DNA of 64,000 bases from Siniperca chuatsi. Taxonomy: Eukaryota; Chordata; Actinopteri; Centrarchiformes; Sinipercidae. Location: contig NC_058055.1 in assembly GCF_020085105.1 (NCBI RefSeq), positions 16,563,822-16,627,821 of the forward strand. The letters are read 5' to 3'. The notes under the pieces were generated by a model. The model saw only the letters and a program-made list of their open reading frames with translations, had not been told where the DNA came from and ran no database searches. Of this stretch, positions 61,371 to 64,000 are shown in pieces (position 1 is the stretch's first letter; every line of letters begins with the position of its first letter). A program made the translations under genes and the position numbers.

Positions 61371-62928
61371 CTGAGCACATGAAAACACCTGATTTAAGTG
61401 ACAAAAGCTACTGTATGTATAAAGGCAACTTTTACCTGTGTGATAGTTAACAGTGTGTTGTTTCACTATGTTTATGGTTAATGGTTTGATTGCTGCAACA
61501 GAAAGCGCAAAGTGAATGTTACTTTTTTGCTGTTGTTGTTTTTCCTCAACTGTGACTTTGTAGGCTACAAGAGGTGGTATGAAATCTTCACTTTCTGGTA
61601 ACACCTTGACACATTTTGTTTTAGTATTGGTACATTTATTCACACTTAACGCTCACTCACATTGTACATTTATTTAAAAGTATTAGCCTAATTTTGCCTA
61701 GTGGCTCTGGGGATGGTAATGTTGGTCGGTCGGTCCGTCCACCACTTCGGTCCAGACTGAAAGATCTCGACAAATATTGGATACTTTGGCATGAAATTTG
61801 GTAAACACATTCATGTCCCCCTGAGAATGAATTGTAATAACTTTGGTGATTCCTTTACTTCTAATGTAGGGCCATCATCAGGTCAAAATGTCAATTTGTC
61901 CAATGCTTTGGACAAATTCCCACTTCCCATTAGCCTCAACTATACTTTGTGTTTAGTGCTAACTAGCTAATGTTAGCATGCTAACACAGTAAACTAACAT
62001 GGTAAACATTATACCTGCTAAATATCAACATGTTAATATTGTCATTGTTAGCATGTTATCATGCTGACTTTAGCATTTAGCTCAAGGTGCTTAAGTACAG
62101 CCTAACACAGCTGCTAGCATGGCTGTAGTCGTGTTGCTTGTGTGTGCATATGTGGATGTGAGGACCTCTTCAAGTAAACAAATAGTCAAACTGACTCTGT
62201 AATCATCATTTTTTAATGAGTAAACAGTCTGCTGAGCCCAGCTGTGGATGGCACTCAGTCTCTGTGTAAATTTTAATATCCTGCAGCACATAAGGAGAAG
62301 GGATCTTTACCTCAGCAGGCCTTTATGTCAACTTTCCTTATTTTTGTTGTCATTAGGAGTCAATATTCTATATTCGCACAGTATGGCTTTACATTAACTC
62401 TAATCTGCTTTTCCTTAAATGTGTTTTTTAAGAAGTGATGAATAAAAAGTATAGAATTAGGGGTTTACAATAAGTGTTTTTTCTTTCTGACAGTTACAAG
62501 CTGAAGGAATTTCCTTTTTCATTAACTGCTATTTCTTCTTTACTTGTCATGTATATTGTTCTATGTACTGTTGTTCAGACAATTGAACATAGAAGTAAGA
62601 TTAGATGATTAAGGCTTTTACCTAACTGTACACTTGTTTATTGTGGGAAAACCAAATGAGTTCTAAATGTGCATAAATACCTGTGATTATCTGTCTGAGT
62701 AACAACTTCTTCTGTATTCCTGCTTATGATATGACCCTCTTTAAGTGCTTAATACATTGCTTTGTATATAATCAACATTTATGAAATTTAAACTGGGGAG
62801 AAATGTGCCGCCAGATTTACAAGTGAACTCTTGTAGGATTACCAATGAGACTTTAATATTTTTACATTAGGAATGCTCCTTTTGGGCTTTTTAGGGACAA
62901 TACCAATTGTTGATTTCATGTCAATAAA
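61371..62928 (+). other. ca4: ca4 3'UTR (probable extent)
   Basis: Follows the ca4 stop. AATAAA signals at 62441-62446 and 62923-62928 are candidates, so the UTR could reach 1.6 kb and would then include the repeat at 61700-62135. No other gene seen. Confidence 0.35.
61700..62135 (+). repeat. Interspersed repeat with TTAGCATGCTAAC motif (third copy)
   Basis: GGGGATGGTAATGTTGGTCG through GTCCAGACTGAAAGATCTCG to ACACAGCTGCTAGCATGGCT, colinear with the 8368-8965 copy. Confidence 0.55.
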
Positions 62929-63692
62929 ATCTAATCAATTATTGTTTCTGTTTCTTAAGCATTTTTCTGTTAAGTTTGTGTATACACACCCTAAAAAAAC
63001 TTTGTATTTTTGCCTAAAACTTTTGTTTAAAATTGTGTATAGAAATAAATAAGCCTTGCCTTTTGTTTTAGTACACTGTGTGGAGCTCATCAACAGGTGA
63101 GTTTTATGAAATTAACTAAATGTAAATTGACAGTGATCGTATATATGTTACCATTACATTCACTAGACAACTAGAACACCACACATATTTTACTGTTATA
63201 GCTGTAACTTTGGACAGACACGTAACGTTAAACCATTTTCATGACCGATAAATTAACACCTCTGTTTTTGTCTCTGCTGTAAAAAAACAAGTCTTACTGT
63301 GCCATTAAACAGCACCATCTTGAGTCTGTGTGGGTCAACACAGGAAGATAAATAGCCTCAGATGCCCGTGTGGTGGAAATCAGTCAAACTTAATGATCAG
63401 GCTGTAAGATACTGTTTGAGTAACATTTACCTGTCACCTATTTTACACAGGTCAGGTCCTTTTTAACACTTCAATTAAAGCATCCCTAGGTTACATGTCA
63501 ACCAACTGCCATGTCATACGTACTAAAAAAGAAGAGAGGAGAATGTTTGAAAGGCAACATGGTATTCAAGTAAAAAAAAAAAACAAAAGCCACTCTGGCA
63601 CGCAATCTGACATTTCATACACTGCCATAATATAAATTATGGCCATAATATAAATTATGGCAGTGAACCTGATTCAAAATATTAAGGTGAAA
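62929..63692. other. Intergenic, no gene seen
   Basis: AT-rich spacer between the convergent ca4 and the minus-strand gene at the right edge. A short tandem ATAATATAAATTATGGCC duplication lies near 63627-63661. Confidence 0.4.
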
Positions 63693-63846
63693 TTAGGTTG
63701 AAGTCACTGAGTTTCTCAGAAGCCAGTTCTTCAGGTGGTCCACCTGTGCAGCAACACTACTCTTGGCTGTGCCACCAGGGGCGCTATACTGCTCCACACT
63801 GCTCCAGTAGTCCCACACTGAGGACACGTCACTTTCAAACAGAAGG
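63693..63846 (-). CDS. Last coding exon of an unidentified gene (partial)
   Basis: On the minus strand, an acceptor (TCATTTTAG) precedes an exon of 154 bp. After one base of a split codon it reads LLFESDVSSVWDYWSSVEQY, then SAPGGTAKSSVAAQVDHLKN and WLLRNSVTST, with a TAA stop (plus 63693-63695). Phase (1+153) is consistent. The other two frames contain stops. Trp/Tyr content and lack of low complexity look like a real protein end, possibly helical (VDHLKNWLLRN). I do not recognise the family. Human CA4 is near HEATR6 and USP32, but I cannot match either. Earlier exons lie beyond the right edge. Confidence 0.55.
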
Positions 63847-64000
63847 CTAAAATGACAGGACAGATACAGAGAAGAGAAAGAGAGGACATTAAGAAAATGG
63901 CTGAGAAAATACTGAGAGAGGAACTACAGCAGCACTAATCCTGTTCCACGAAACAAAAGTTTTGTTTAAGGGGTTTTAGGCTTTTAGGTTGTGTGTGTGT
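63847..64000 (-). other. Intron of the right-edge gene, cut by the window end
   Basis: Sequence beyond the acceptor of the last exon. It has no visible exon and runs into a TG repeat at the edge. Confidence 0.4.

Overview
The window is from a ray-finned (teleost, probably percomorph) fish nuclear genome. Genes are split into short exons with GT/AG introns. The intergenic and intronic DNA is AT-rich and full of microsatellites and short inverted-repeat DNA transposons typical of fishes. I rebuilt the proteins by hand from splice sites and reading phase, and gene names rest on remembered family sequences plus gene order.

Layout: (1) 1-4.3 kb, the last coding exon and 3'UTR of unc119 (+), preceded by an intron filled by a nested hAT/piggyBac-like repeat stack. 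(2) 4.35-16.8 kb, slc13a2 (-), a sodium/dicarboxylate cotransporter complete in 12 coding exons (594 aa). (3) 16.8-20.7 kb, a repeat-rich spacer. (4) 20.76-24.98 kb, vtn (+), vitronectin complete in 8 exons (443 aa), with a TATA box and an HNF1-like site. (5) 25-27.3 kb, a promoter-like CpG patch with no gene, a young 5'-truncated LINE with a perfect 16-bp target duplication, and a tRNA-Thr(AGT) gene (-). (6) 27.35-28.95 kb, sebox (-), a paired-like homeobox gene in 3 exons (319 aa), with a TATA box. (7) 29-38 kb, a spacer holding a Tc1-like remnant, several MITEs and a CpG-rich likely promoter for the next gene. (8) 37.98-48.45 kb, aldh3a2 (+), a membrane-tailed fatty aldehyde dehydrogenase in 10 coding exons (489 aa). 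A possible alternative last exon lies at 49.03 kb. (9) 50.77-61.37 kb, a ca4-type GPI-anchored carbonic anhydrase (+), 8 exons (308 aa), whose large first intron is packed with nested transposons. (10) 63.69-63.85 kb, the last coding exon of an unidentified gene (-).

The run unc119 / slc13a2 / vtn / sebox matches human 17q11.2. The aldh3a2 and ca4 neighbours lie elsewhere on human chromosome 17. foxn1, which sits between SLC13A2 and UNC119 in human, is not seen between them here. The genes are neighbours by ancestry rather than one pathway: cilia/photoreceptor lipid-cargo trafficking (unc119), dicarboxylate uptake (slc13a2), plasma adhesion protein (vtn), embryonic transcription factor (sebox), fatty-aldehyde oxidation (aldh3a2) and extracellular CO2 hydration (ca4).

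The observations most worth a second look are the phase-compatible duplicated acceptor and exon start downstream of aldh3a2, the clean LINE insertion beside the tRNA gene, and the orphan promoter-like patch next to it. Also notable are a filled/empty-site comparison for a small palindromic MITE, the acidic Tyr-rich segment following the basic cluster in vitronectin, and the unidentified terminal exon at the right edge.
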